A stretch of 60,650 nt of DNA from positions 1 to 60,650 of the forward strand of contig NZ_SMFN01000022.1 of NCBI RefSeq assembly GCF_004349135.1, read 5' to 3'. Source of the stretch: Flavobacterium sandaracinum (GTDB taxonomy: Bacteria; Bacteroidota; Bacteroidia; Flavobacteriales; Flavobacteriaceae). Of this stretch, positions 7,495 to 16,634 are shown in pieces. Under the pieces are notes generated by a model that searched no databases, was not told where the DNA came from, and was given only the letters and a program-made list of their open reading frames with translations. Every line of letters begins with the position of its first letter. Within the stretch, counting starts at the first letter, position 1. Made by a program: the position numbers and the translations under genes.

Positions 7495-8541
7495 TCACTC
7501 ATACGATAATCTTGCCATAATAGGGAAATGATCTGAATTAATAAAATTAGAAAAACTTTCAAATTTTTTAACAGTCATCTTTTCGTCAGCAAAAATATAA
7601 TCAATTCGAGCAGGATAATACCTGAATTTATAGGTCTCTCCAAAACCTGCTCCAGCCTCTTCAAATCCATCCTTCATATTCCCTTTAATACTTCTATACA
7701 CGTATGAAAAGGCGCTGTTATTCATATCACCACAAATGATAACTGGATAAATACATTTCATTTTATGCTCCTTGAACAGCTCTGCTTGCTGCTGTTGCTG
7801 CTTGAAAGCTTTGCTTATCCTAATAAAAAGCTTTTGTGATTTCTGCTGATTAATGACATCTATATTTTCATCAATTTCATTCACATCTGGTGAAATTTTT
7901 ATCGATTGCAAATGCATATTATATACTCTTATAATATCTTTCCCTTTCTTAATGTCAGCAAAAACAACATTATTACTAGAGTTAGGGAAAATAATATTTC
8001 CCTGATTCAGAATAGGAAATTTAGAAAAGATAGCCTGACCAGTTTTAATTTGATCTCCATCAGTAAAAATATACCGATGCGGATACACTTTCAAATCAAT
8101 ATTGGCTGACGGTGAATATTCCTGAATGCACAAAATATCCGGATTTTTATCATTAATAAACGTCACGATATCAGCAGGCACATCATCTCTTTCAATCCAT
8201 TTGAAAACATTTAACAAACGAACATTGTAACTCATTACAGTGAAATCCTTCTCTTCTTTCGAAAACTTTGGCTCAGAAAATCTATAAAATTTATTTATAA
8301 AGGTAATTCCTAGCAACAAAACTAAGCCAGAAACAATCAATTGTTTTTTAAATTGAATTGCCCAATAGATAAAAAACAAGGCATTCAAAATAAAGAAAAG
8401 GGGCATAAAAAGGGTCAAAACAGACAAAAGTGGAAATGATTTTGGTGCTAAAAAAGGAAATACGTACGCTACAAAGGTCACCAAGGTTAGGATACTATTT
8501 AAAACAAACATTCCTTTATTAAACCATGAAAGATTTTTCAT
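7495..8541 (-). CDS. Membrane-anchored endonuclease/exonuclease/phosphatase family protein
   Basis: A 348-residue protein with three N-terminal hydrophobic helices (about residues 10-85), then an EEP-fold domain facing the other side of the membrane. The domain motifs are MSYNVRLLN (start of the fold), ILCIQEYS (metal-binding Glu), a His in VYNMHLQS, CGDMNN (Asp-x-Asn) and NSDHFPIMA (catalytic Asp-His). All catalytic positions seem intact. The family cleaves phosphodiester or phosphate-ester bonds in DNA, RNA, lipids or inositol phosphates; the substrate here cannot be told. It converges on wbqC with a gap of 15 bp. Confidence 0.88.
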   Translation of the reverse strand: MKNLSWFNKGMFVLNSILTLVTFVAYVFPFLAPKSFPLLSVLTLFMPLFFILNALFFIYWAIQFKKQLIVSGLVLLLGITFINKFYRFSEPKFSKEEKDFTVMSYNVRLLNVFKWIERDDVPADIVTFINDKNPDILCIQEYSPSANIDLKVYPHRYIFTDGDQIKTGQAIFSKFPILNQGNIIFPNSSNNVVFADIKKGKDIIRVYNMHLQSIKISPDVNEIDENIDVINQQKSQKLFIRISKAFKQQQQQAELFKEHKMKCIYPVIICGDMNNSAFSYVYRSIKGNMKDGFEEAGAGFGETYKFRYYPARIDYIFADEKMTVKKFESFSNFINSDHFPIMARLSYE

Positions 8542-8592
8542 TTTCTATCTTTTTTATTTAAACAAATAGCTAAAAGTGAATTTGAAGCAAGG

Positions 8593-8600
8593 CAAAAATA
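8593..8600 (-). promoter_or_regulatory. Putative -7 promoter element of the EEP-family gene
   Basis: TATTTTTG on the minus strand fits TAnnTTTG and lies about 52 nt before the ATG at 8541. No convincing -33 element is seen. Confidence 0.4.
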
Positions 8601-8702
8601 CCTTAAACAATTTAATTCGGCACCCCGAAAAGCCTACTATTTTTTAAAAACAGCAGTAAATTACAAAATGAAAACTACATTCTGTTGCCCAGAATTTGAG
8701 AA

Positions 8703-9572
8703 TCACTTTCCTACCTTGAACAAAAATTCTTTTTCTTCCTTGGATAGACTATCATAACCAGACTGACTAATTTTATCCAAAATCTCATCAATTTGTTGCT
8801 GCGATTTGTCTTTAGTAATTATTTTAGAAATACTTTTCTCTACTGGCTTAGTATAATTTTTATGTACCTTTTTAAATGGAGTTGTTTTGTTATTTTGGAA
8901 CAAATTTGCAAAAAATTCTAAAATGCGTGAAACAACAGTACTTAAATCGGTTCCTTTTTGAAGCAATTTAATAAAAATAAACCCAAATAAAGCTCCTGAA
9001 AGATGAGAAATGTGTCCGCCCATATTTTCTGAACGAAGCTGCATTAAATCAATAAAGATAATGACCGACGTAACATGCCACAACTTAACATTTCCTATGA
9101 TCAGTAATCGAAGATCCATTAAAGGATGGTAGGTTGTCGTAGCAACTAAAATAGCCATTATAGCGGCAGATGCTCCAACAATTGGCGCACTAATATTTAA
9201 AACATAAAACACAAGCATATAACATATTCCAGCAAAAATAGCACTCAATACATACAATCCAAGTAATTGTTTAGCCGTAAAATAGGTCATAAATAATCTT
9301 CCAGAAAAATTCAAGACAATCATATTAAAGACAATATGCATGATTCCACTATGAAAAAAAGCATACGAAAGCAACGACCAAGGTTTCCAAAGCAAATGAG
9401 CCGGATTAGAAGATAAACTCACAAATTGAAGAGAATCAATAGGAAAACCCAACAGCGATAGAAGAGTGAAAAACAACCATGGAAAAACAAACAAAACTAC
9501 GTTCCAAAGGATTAACTTGGTTACTATTCCTCCTATATTGTATTGTAATTTCAGGTCGTCAATAATAGTCAT
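8703..9572 (-). CDS. Rhomboid-family intramembrane serine protease with C-terminal extension
   Basis: A 289-residue membrane protein with about six hydrophobic helices. The catalytic serine motif reads VGASAAIMA (about residue 136) in place of the usual GxSG, and the histidine helix is GGHISHLSGALFGF (about 187-200), so the Ser-His dyad is present. The HSGIMHIVFNM segment (about 72-82) matches the rhomboid oxyanion-hole helix. After the core comes a soluble C-terminal tail ending in DSLSKEEKEFLFKVGK, typical of a Bacteroidota subtype. It lies 61 nt downstream of a second rhomboid gene and is probably co-transcribed with it and mutL. Substrates are unknown. Confidence 0.9.
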   Translation of the reverse strand: MTIIDDLKLQYNIGGIVTKLILWNVVLFVFPWLFFTLLSLLGFPIDSLQFVSLSSNPAHLLWKPWSLLSYAFFHSGIMHIVFNMIVLNFSGRLFMTYFTAKQLLGLYVLSAIFAGICYMLVFYVLNISAPIVGASAAIMAILVATTTYHPLMDLRLLIIGNVKLWHVTSVIIFIDLMQLRSENMGGHISHLSGALFGFIFIKLLQKGTDLSTVVSRILEFFANLFQNNKTTPFKKVHKNYTKPVEKSISKIITKDKSQQQIDEILDKISQSGYDSLSKEEKEFLFKVGK

Positions 9573-9633
9573 AAGCTAAGTGGGAATTAAGAGCTGGTTG
9601 TTAAGTCATACTAATTTAAAAAGTTTTGGGGTT

Positions 9634-10380
9634 TTAGTTCCAGCGGTTTTTATTGAATTGATTTTTCTTCCAATACCACATAATAAGGAAACCGAACAAA
9701 GCACCACCAACGTGAGCAAAATGGGCAATTCCTCCACCTCCAAATATAGATTTTCCAGAAACTCCTAAGTACAAATCCACTAAGACGATACCTGGCACAA
9801 AATACTTCGCTTTTATTGGGACAGGAATAAACATCAGCGCCAATTCAGCATTAGGAAACATAAAAGCAAAAGCGACAATAGTTCCATAAATCGCACCTGA
9901 AGCACCAACTGCCGTTCCCAAATAGGCACTAGTGAAATTTTGAAAATCGGATACCGATAAAATCTCCTGCCATCTTGTATTAATTTTTCCATCATTCAAA
10001 ATTTGCAAGATTTCTTGTTTTTGAAAACCATTTGCCGTCAGTGTATTTAAACCATCTTGAAAATAGTAATAATTCACTCCCGTGTGCATTAGAGCCGCAC
10101 CTAAACCACAAGAAATATAGAAAAACAAGAATTTTTTGCTTCCCCACACTTGCTCTAGAGCAGATCCAAAAGAATAAAGCGCAAACATATTGAAGAAAAT
10201 ATGCATAAATCCACCATGCATAAACATGTGCGACAATGGTTGCCACAGCTGAAAACTAGGATTTTCAGGAAAGTACAAAGCCAATATCTTATATGCTGGC
10301 TCTTTTATAATTAGTGTTCCTACAAAAAACAATACGTTAATGATGATTAATTGCTTTACGGTCTCAGTTACATTTCTCAT
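9634..10380 (-). CDS. Rhomboid-family intramembrane serine protease
   Basis: A 248-residue membrane protease with the canonical catalytic motif VGASGAIYG (about residue 172) and histidine helix AHFAHVGGALFGF (about 220-232). The oxyanion-hole helix is HGGFMHIFFNMFAL. A soluble loop of about 50 residues (around NTLTANGFQKQE) lies between helices 3 and 4. It overlaps the mutL stop by 4 nt (ATGA-type arrangement), implying translational coupling. The tandem rhomboid pair downstream of mutL is a Flavobacterium-style arrangement; there is no obvious functional tie to mismatch repair. Confidence 0.93.
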   Translation of the reverse strand: MRNVTETVKQLIIINVLFFVGTLIIKEPAYKILALYFPENPSFQLWQPLSHMFMHGGFMHIFFNMFALYSFGSALEQVWGSKKFLFFYISCGLGAALMHTGVNYYYFQDGLNTLTANGFQKQEILQILNDGKINTRWQEILSVSDFQNFTSAYLGTAVGASGAIYGTIVAFAFMFPNAELALMFIPVPIKAKYFVPGIVLVDLYLGVSGKSIFGGGGIAHFAHVGGALFGFLIMWYWKKNQFNKNRWN

Positions 10381-12218
10381 AGTGCAAATTTTTTATCTAA
10401 ATCTTCCACACGCATCGTGATGAAAGTGGGTTTATCAAAAGGGGACGTATTAGGGTCTTTACAGGCAAAAAGTCCATTGACCAAATTTTCCTGCTCTTTT
10501 TCTGTTAAGTGTGTTCCGGTTTTTACGGCTAAACTTTTGGCCATGGATTTTGCGATTGTATCGCTTTGACTAAAGCTACTTTCTGGAATACCATCTTGCA
10601 AATCGCCTAATAGTTGCTCCAAAACAAGCGACACTTCGCTTTCCGTAACGTTCACAGGAATTCCTGAAATAACAATATGATCGGTATTATTTTCTTCAAA
10701 TACGAATCCAGTATTTTTTAATGACACTTGCAAATCCTTAATAAGTTCCATTTCGCTTGACGAATAAAATAAATTCAAAGGAAATAATAACTGCTGACTT
10801 GAAGCTTGATGAACGGTCATATTTACCAAAAACTGTTCATACAGAACACGTTGATGTGCCCGTTGCTGATCTACAATTACCATTCCTGACTTTATCGATG
10901 AAACGATGTATTTTTTATGAATTTGATACGTTTTATGAATTGAATGTTCTATGTCTTCATCATTGAATAAAGACGAAGTCATCTCTTCATTTTCAAAGGT
11001 AATGTGGGCTATATCGTCTGTATCTTGTTTTAATCCTACGTACAAACTTTCCCAATTCGCAGTTGGTTCTGGTTTTCTATAACTTGAAAATTGCTTGCTG
11101 GGTTTAGCCTCCGAAAAAGGATTAAAATTACCATCTACCTGAATCGTTGGTGTAGCACCTTCCAAATCTTTATAATGATAGGGGGTATCCAAATTAGAAT
11201 CCCGATCAAAATCCAAAATTGGAGCAACATTGAACTGCCCTAAACCATGTTTTATAGTGGCTCTTAAAATCGCATACAAAGCTTGCTCATCATCAAACTT
11301 TATTTCCGTTTTAGTAGGGTGAATATTGATATCAATCGTGTTTGGGGGCACTGATAAATTCAAAAAATAACTAGGCTGTGCACCGTCTTTCAAAATTCCG
11401 TCATAAGCCGACATCACGGCATGATGCAAATATCCACTTTTTATAAAACGATCATTTACGAAGAAAAACTGCTCTCCTCGATTTTTTTTGGCAAATTCAG
11501 GCTTACTGACAAATCCTTGAATCGTTACTATTTCTGTTTCTTCCTGAACTGGTATTAATTTCTCATTGGTTTTACCCGAGAAAATAGTAACGATTCGCTG
11601 ACGCAAAGTCGAGGGTGGCAAATTGAACATTTCACTCCCGTTGTGATACAACGTGAAATGTATTTTTGGGTGTGCCAAAGCAACACGCTGAAATTCATCA
11701 ATAACATGACGGTATTCCACCGTATCCGATTTTAGGAAATTGCGCCTTGCTGGAATATTAAAAAACAAATTTTTAACAGCAAATGAAGTTCCTTTTGGCA
11801 AAACTGCCGCCTCTTGCGACACAAACTTACTGCCTTCAATAATGATATGCACTCCTAATTCTTCTTGCTCTTGCTTGGTTTTCATTTCAACATGAGCAAT
11901 CGCTGCGATAGAAGCCAATGCTTCTCCGCGAAACCCTTTAGTGTGCAACGAAAATAAATCTTCGGCATGACGAATCTTGGAGGTAGCATGACGTTCAAAA
12001 CACAGCCGTGCATCAGTAACGCTCATCCCCAAACCATTATCGATTACTTGCACTAGTGCTTTTCCTGCATCTTTAATAATTAGTTTGATATCCGTTGCCT
12101 TAGCATCCACTGCATTTTCAAGGAGTTCTTTAACCACCGAAGCGGGTCTTTGAACCACTTCTCCAGCAGCAATTTGATTGGCAACATGATCAGGAAGTAA
12201 TTGAATTATACTCGACAT
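10377..12218 (-). CDS. mutL: DNA mismatch repair protein MutL
   Basis: A 613-residue GHKL ATPase that couples mismatch recognition by MutS to strand incision or excision. The N-terminal ATPase motifs are complete: NQIAAGEVVQRPASVVKEL (about residues 13-31), DNGLGM and KGFRGEALASIA (about 91-102). After a low-complexity linker comes the MutL C-terminal dimerisation domain. In that domain the metal-binding endonuclease motif DQHA(x)2E(x)4E reads DQQRAHQRVLYE (about 449-460), and no CPHGRP box is visible near the end, where SPFDKP stands instead. This suggests the endonuclease centre is absent, as in E. coli MutL. It is the first gene of the mutL-rhomboid operon. Confidence 0.95.
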   Translation of the reverse strand: MSSIIQLLPDHVANQIAAGEVVQRPASVVKELLENAVDAKATDIKLIIKDAGKALVQVIDNGLGMSVTDARLCFERHATSKIRHAEDLFSLHTKGFRGEALASIAAIAHVEMKTKQEQEELGVHIIIEGSKFVSQEAAVLPKGTSFAVKNLFFNIPARRNFLKSDTVEYRHVIDEFQRVALAHPKIHFTLYHNGSEMFNLPPSTLRQRIVTIFSGKTNEKLIPVQEETEIVTIQGFVSKPEFAKKNRGEQFFFVNDRFIKSGYLHHAVMSAYDGILKDGAQPSYFLNLSVPPNTIDINIHPTKTEIKFDDEQALYAILRATIKHGLGQFNVAPILDFDRDSNLDTPYHYKDLEGATPTIQVDGNFNPFSEAKPSKQFSSYRKPEPTANWESLYVGLKQDTDDIAHITFENEEMTSSLFNDEDIEHSIHKTYQIHKKYIVSSIKSGMVIVDQQRAHQRVLYEQFLVNMTVHQASSQQLLFPLNLFYSSSEMELIKDLQVSLKNTGFVFEENNTDHIVISGIPVNVTESEVSLVLEQLLGDLQDGIPESSFSQSDTIAKSMAKSLAVKTGTHLTEKEQENLVNGLFACKDPNTSPFDKPTFITMRVEDLDKKFAL

Positions 12219-12352
12219 TAAAAAAATTAGGTTAAAAGTTTAACCCTTCGTCTGCGCTCAGGGTGACTATAGTTTATTACAAAACCAAGAAGCACAAATT
12301 TAATGAATTTCTACTGGGAATACGGGCATCTTTAATCATAAAAAAAACAAAA

Positions 12353-12383
12353 AACCTATACTATTTAGGGGACAGTATAGGTT
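12353..12383 (-). terminator. Rho-independent terminator after ribH
   Basis: AACCTATACT pairs perfectly with AGTATAGGTT around an 11-base loop. On the minus strand it is followed by a long T run, and it lies 22 bp past the ribH stop. Confidence 0.85.
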
Positions 12384-12405
12384 AAATAATTAAATTTTTT
12401 GTAGA

Positions 12406-12981
12406 TTATTCCTTCAGTTCCAAAGGTTTTCCTTCTTCAATTTGAATGGCTCCTGATGATAGTAAATGTTGATTGTCAATTTGATGTGATAATGAAGCTT
12501 GCTGGCGAATATAGGCCATTTTAATCGCTGCAATAGCGGCCTCAGTACCTTTATTCCCGTGAATTCCTCCGCTTCTATCTATGGACTGTTGCATCGTATT
12601 ATCGGTCAAGACACAAAAAATAACTGGAATATCCGTTTGAACATTCAAGTCTTTGATTCCTTGCGTTACTCCTTCGCAAACAAAATCAAAATGCTTAGTC
12701 TGCCCTTGAATGACACATCCAATTGCAATTACAGCATCTACATTTTGTGTTTGCAACATTTTCTTTGAACCATATATGAGTTCGAAACTACCAGGAACAT
12801 TCCAGCGAATAATGTGCTGGGCTGGAACTTGGTTTTCTAAAAGGGCGTCAATTGCTCCTTTAAAAAGTCCTTCCGTTATAGTATCATTCCATTCTGCAAC
12901 AACAATTCCAAAACGAAAATCTTTCGCATTTGGAACTGAATTTTTATCGTAATCCGATAAATTTTTATTTACGGTAGCCAT
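12406..12981 (-). CDS. ribH: 6,7-dimethyl-8-ribityllumazine synthase
   Basis: A 191-residue enzyme catalysing the penultimate step of riboflavin synthesis, joining the ribityl-pyrimidine to 3,4-dihydroxy-2-butanone 4-phosphate. Visible motifs are FGIVVAEWN (substrate-binding start), [25 protein letters not shown] with the catalytic histidine (about residues 87-104) and [17 protein letters not shown] near the C terminus. It is longer than the usual 150-160 residues because of a polar C-terminal tail of about 35 residues with no recognised motif. No other riboflavin genes are adjacent and no FMN riboswitch is evident. It lies 105 bp downstream of the TPR protein gene. Confidence 0.95.
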   Translation of the reverse strand: MATVNKNLSDYDKNSVPNAKDFRFGIVVAEWNDTITEGLFKGAIDALLENQVPAQHIIRWNVPGSFELIYGSKKMLQTQNVDAVIAIGCVIQGQTKHFDFVCEGVTQGIKDLNVQTDIPVIFCVLTDNTMQQSIDRSGGIHGNKGTEAAIAAIKMAYIRQQASLSHQIDNQHLLSSGAIQIEEGKPLELKE

Positions 12982-13086
12982 TTGATTGTAGTTTTATGAT
13001 TCTGGATTTTTAATTTCAGATGTTAAAGATAGAATTTTGAAATCAAAAATCGACCATCTTGAATCACCAATCTTAATTCACTTTTA

Positions 13087-13863
13087 CTATTGTGCTAATC
13101 CCATTAAAACATCAACTGAAGCCGCTTCTGGGGTAGCTTCATAGTTGTCCTTAATATCTGTAAAATATTTTAATGCATCTGCTTTGTTCCCTAATGCCAA
13201 AGCTGTTTTACCAGCTTTCAACAAGAAACGAGGTGTTGTAAAATCATTTTTATTTGATTCAGCAGCTTTTACGTAATTTTCTAAAGCTTCTTTCGGTTGA
13301 TTTTTTTGAGAATAAGCATCTCCTATTGCTCCTTTTGCCAAAGCTCCTAAAACAATATCGTCTGATTTAAATTTAGTAAGGTAATCAATCGCTTCAGTAT
13401 ATTTCCCCGTATTCAAATACGCGATACCCGCATAATAATTGGCTAAATTTCCCGCATCGGTTCCAGAATATTCATCTGCAATTTTCAAAAATCCAAATTT
13501 ACCTTCGGATCCATTCAACGACAATTTATACAAAGAATCACTAGCTACTCCATCCGTTGCTTTTTGAAAATTTTGTTGTGCAACAAACATTTCATTCGCC
13601 GCTTCCTCTTGTTGTGGTGCAGCAATAAACCTTTGATATCCTAAATAACCAATAGTAAGAAGGGCAGCAGCGGCAACTAATCCAATAATAATTTTTTGAT
13701 TTTTAGCAACCCAATCCTCAGTTATTGTAGCAGTTTCATCTAATTTTGAAAAAACTTCAGCAGTTGTGCTGTCTTTTTCATCAATAACCACAGCTTCAAC
13801 TCCTTCTCCTTTTACTTCTTTTTCTTTTGGTGCTTTATATCCTCTTTTATTGTAAGTAGCCAT
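13087..13863 (-). CDS. Membrane-anchored tetratricopeptide-repeat protein
   Basis: A 258-residue protein with a charged N-terminal segment (about residues 1-52), one transmembrane helix (IIIGLVAAAALLTIGYLGY, about 59-77) and then TPR-like helices, for example around NYYAGIAYLNTGKYTEAIDYL and GDAYSQKNQPKEALENYVKA. The layout resembles the YfgM family of inner-membrane proteins that expose TPRs to the periplasm and assist folding or outer-membrane assembly. That similarity is architectural only, and no partner is seen nearby. A -7 promoter element precedes it. Confidence 0.82.
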   Translation of the reverse strand: MATYNKRGYKAPKEKEVKGEGVEAVVIDEKDSTTAEVFSKLDETATITEDWVAKNQKIIIGLVAAAALLTIGYLGYQRFIAAPQQEEAANEMFVAQQNFQKATDGVASDSLYKLSLNGSEGKFGFLKIADEYSGTDAGNLANYYAGIAYLNTGKYTEAIDYLTKFKSDDIVLGALAKGAIGDAYSQKNQPKEALENYVKAAESNKNDFTTPRFLLKAGKTALALGNKADALKYFTDIKDNYEATPEAASVDVLMGLAQ

Positions 13864-13885
13864 TTATTTTTAATTTAGTGAATCG

Positions 13886-13893
13886 CAAAAATA
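13886..13893 (-). promoter_or_regulatory. Putative -7 promoter element of the TPR protein gene
   Basis: TATTTTTG on the minus strand, about 23 nt before the ATG, fits TAnnTTTG. A TTTG occurs further upstream but at short spacing. Confidence 0.45.
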
Positions 13894-14094
13894 AAATTTT
13901 TATTCAAACCCACATAAAAAATATGCTTTTATATTTAAAAAAAATATCCTTCTCAATTCTTTCTTTATAAAGGCGAAATAAATACCATAGAAAAAAGAGA
14001 AAAGTCCTTTTTATCGATATTTTTCGATAATTTGCACCCTCTTTAAAACAGCTGTTCAAAAACAGCAAAGTTCTCAATACCAGCAAGCCTTACC

Positions 14095-15174
14095 ATGTAT
14101 TTAAAAAAGATTTCATTATTCAATTATAAGAATTTTTCAGAAGCAAATTTCGATTTTGACAGCAAAATAAACTGCTTTGTGGGTAAAAATGGCATTGGAA
14201 AAACAAATGTACTGGATGCAATCTACCATTTGGCGTACGGAAAAAGCTATTTTAATCCGTTAGCGGTCCAAAACATTAAACATGGCGAGGAATTTTTTGT
14301 AATTGATGCTGAATTTGAAAAAAAAGACAGAACGGAACAAATCGTTTGCAGCTTAAAAAAAGGCCAAAAAAAAATATTAAAGCGCAATGGAAAAGCGTAC
14401 GATAAATTTTCAGATCATATTGGCTTTATTCCTTTGGTTATTATCTCTCCTGCGGACAGGGATTTAATTGTAGAAGGCAGCGAAACTAGGCGGAAATTCA
14501 TGGACAGCGTCATTTCGCAATTGGATTCGGCTTATTTGCAACAACTCATTCAATACCAGAAGGTCATGAGCCAGCGCAATGCCTTGCTAAAATACTTTGC
14601 GTTGAATCATGTTTTTGACATCGATACGCTATCTATATATAATGAGCAACTCCATGGTTTTGCCCAGTCTATTTTCGAAAAAAGAAAAGAATTTATCGAA
14701 GATTTCATACCTATTTTTAACAGGCATCATCAAGCCATAACAGGTTCTCAAGAAACCGTACAATTGGTTTACGAAAGTCACTTATTTGAAAAGGATTTGT
14801 TGACACTTTTACAAGAAAACAGCAATAAAGACAGGGCTTTACAATACACTAGTGTAGGAATACATAAAGACGATTTAGCCTTTGAAATTGACCACCATCC
14901 TATAAAGAAATTTGGATCACAAGGACAACAAAAATCATATCTAATCGCTTTAAAATTAGCCCAATTTGAATTTTTAAAGAAGCAAAGTGGCGTAAAACCG
15001 ATCCTTCTTTTTGATGACATCTTTGATAAGCTAGACGAAAGTCGGGTAGCTAAAATTATCGAAATGGTCAACAGCGCTACTTTTGGACAACTCTTTATTT
15101 CCGACACGCATCCAGAACGAACCGAAACGATATTAAAATCGACACATCAGACGTATCGAATATTTAACTTATAA
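14095..15174 (+). CDS. recF: DNA replication/repair protein RecF
   Basis: A 359-residue SMC-like ATPase that helps load RecA at single-strand gaps. Motifs are the N-terminal [13 protein letters not shown], Walker [15 protein letters not shown] (about residues 30-43), the RecF signature [18 protein letters not shown] (about 277-294) and Walker [13 protein letters not shown] (about 303-314). The length is typical. It diverges from the TPR protein gene. Unlike many bacteria, it is not beside dnaA-dnaN here, which is common in Bacteroidota. Confidence 0.95.
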   Translation: MYLKKISLFNYKNFSEANFDFDSKINCFVGKNGIGKTNVLDAIYHLAYGKSYFNPLAVQNIKHGEEFFVIDAEFEKKDRTEQIVCSLKKGQKKILKRNGKAYDKFSDHIGFIPLVIISPADRDLIVEGSETRRKFMDSVISQLDSAYLQQLIQYQKVMSQRNALLKYFALNHVFDIDTLSIYNEQLHGFAQSIFEKRKEFIEDFIPIFNRHHQAITGSQETVQLVYESHLFEKDLLTLLQENSNKDRALQYTSVGIHKDDLAFEIDHHPIKKFGSQGQQKSYLIALKLAQFEFLKKQSGVKPILLFDDIFDKLDESRVAKIIEMVNSATFGQLFISDTHPERTETILKSTHQTYRIFNL

Positions 15175-15252
15175 CTTTTATTTAGCACTTTATTAAGTTC
15201 AAAAATTTAAAAATTACCTAATTTAGCTTATTACATTTAAAAAAAAACAGCA

Positions 15253-15951
15253 ATGAAATACAATCCAATAGTAGTGCTACTCCTCTCTTTTGTAATGCTA
15301 TCGTGTAACGGTCAATCTTCAAAGTATAGTAAATCGATCGACGCGAAAGCTTTTTCTGAAAAAATTGCAGCAACACCAAATCCACAAATTCTCGACGTAA
15401 GAACTCCAGAGGAATTTTCCGCTGACCATATCGACAAGGCTATAAATATAAATTGGCTAGGAGACAGTTTTGTTGTGGACAGTAAAAAACTAGACAAAAC
15501 AAGGCCTCTTTTTGTGTATTGCAAAAGTGGAGCAAGAAGTCAAAGCGCTATTCAAAAATTAGAAGAACTAGGCTTTACAAACCTATACCAATTACAAGGA
15601 GGAATACTAAAATGGGAGGCTTCAGGATTTTCTAAACCAACTGACAAAATTAGCGGAATGACGGTGCAGGAATACAACAATTTAGTACGCTCTGATAAAA
15701 AAGTGTTGATCGATTTTTACGCCGAGTGGTGTGCGCCTTGCAAAAAAATGAAACCCTTCCTTTTAAAAATGGAAAAAGAATTGGCAGATAAAGTAACCAT
15801 CATTCGCTTGGATGCCGATAAAAACAAAACCTTGATGACCGAAATGAAAATAAGTGAGCTTCCCACGCTACTATTGTACGATAATGCGACAGTAAAATGG
15901 AGACAATCTGGTTTTTTAAGTGAAGAAGAATTAAGAAAACAAATACAATAG
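15253..15951 (+). CDS. Rhodanese-thioredoxin fusion lipoprotein
   Basis: A 232-residue exported lipoprotein. The signal peptide ends in a lipobox (FVMLSC, Cys about residue 18), so the protein should be anchored in a membrane facing the periplasm. A rhodanese domain follows (LDVRTPEEF about 45-53; active-site loop VYCKSGARS with catalytic Cys about 88), then a thioredoxin domain (AEWCAPCKKMKP about 156-167; the cis-proline segment is ISELPTLLL). The combination suggests handling of sulfane sulfur or disulfides in the periplasm. The reducing partner and substrate are not known. It is 6 nt upstream of the DUF2461 gene. Confidence 0.88.
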   Translation: MKYNPIVVLLLSFVMLSCNGQSSKYSKSIDAKAFSEKIAATPNPQILDVRTPEEFSADHIDKAININWLGDSFVVDSKKLDKTRPLFVYCKSGARSQSAIQKLEELGFTNLYQLQGGILKWEASGFSKPTDKISGMTVQEYNNLVRSDKKVLIDFYAEWCAPCKKMKPFLLKMEKELADKVTIIRLDADKNKTLMTEMKISELPTLLLYDNATVKWRQSGFLSEEELRKQIQ

Positions 15952-15957
15952 CTCAAA

Positions 15958-16629
15958 ATGCTTTCAAAAGAAACCCTACAATTTCTAGATGATTTAAAAG
16001 CCAACAACAATCGAGATTGGTTTTTGGAAAACAAAAAACGATACGAATCTTTCAAAAAAGATTACCAACAATTAGTTGCTGATTTCCTAGACGCCATGAA
16101 ACCGCTTGATCCTTCACTAGAAATGTTGGAGGTCAAAAATTGTACTTTTAGAATCAATCGTGACATTCGGTTTTCCAAAGACAAGACGCCCTACAAAACT
16201 CATTTAGGAGTCTGGCTTTCCTCCGGTGCCAAAGGACTGAATCGTTCCGGGTATTATCTCCACTTAGAAAAAGGAGCTAGTTTTATTGCTGGTGGATTGT
16301 ACTGTCCTGAAGCAGATGACCTAAAAAAAATGCGGAAAGAAATTGCCTTTTTCTATGATGATTTAGAAGCCATTCTTGACGAAATAAATTTCAAAAAAGA
16401 GTTTAAGGATTTTGATAGAAATGAAAAGAACATGCTGAAAAATCCACCTAGAGGTTATGAAAAAGAACATCCAGCAATTGAATTGTTAAAATTAAAAAGC
16501 TTTGAGTCTTCGCAAAAAATTGAGTTCTCCAGCGTTTCTAAGAAAGATTTTGTTGCGGTCATGAGTCGGAAATTAATTGCACTAAAACCATTGAATGACT
16601 TTATAAATCGCGCTTTAACGTCGGAATAA
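15958..16629 (+). CDS. DUF2461 (TIGR02453) family protein
   Basis: A 223-residue protein of the widespread DUF2461 family. Typical features are the start FLDDLKANNNRDWFLENKKRY (family pattern L..N..W...N..Y), RINRDIRFSKDKTPYKTHLG (about residues 61-80) and GGLYCPEADDLKKMRKEI (about 104-121). The biochemical function is not known. It sits between the rhodanese-thioredoxin lipoprotein gene (6 nt upstream) and the glycosyltransferase gene (5 nt downstream), probably all in one transcript. Confidence 0.88.
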   Translation: MLSKETLQFLDDLKANNNRDWFLENKKRYESFKKDYQQLVADFLDAMKPLDPSLEMLEVKNCTFRINRDIRFSKDKTPYKTHLGVWLSSGAKGLNRSGYYLHLEKGASFIAGGLYCPEADDLKKMRKEIAFFYDDLEAILDEINFKKEFKDFDRNEKNMLKNPPRGYEKEHPAIELLKLKSFESSQKIEFSSVSKKDFVAVMSRKLIALKPLNDFINRALTSE

Positions 16630-16634
16630 TTATA

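Noticed and set aside
12406..12981. FMN riboswitch controlling ribH
   Set aside because: The upstream gap is about 105 bp and shows none of the conserved FMN-element segments.
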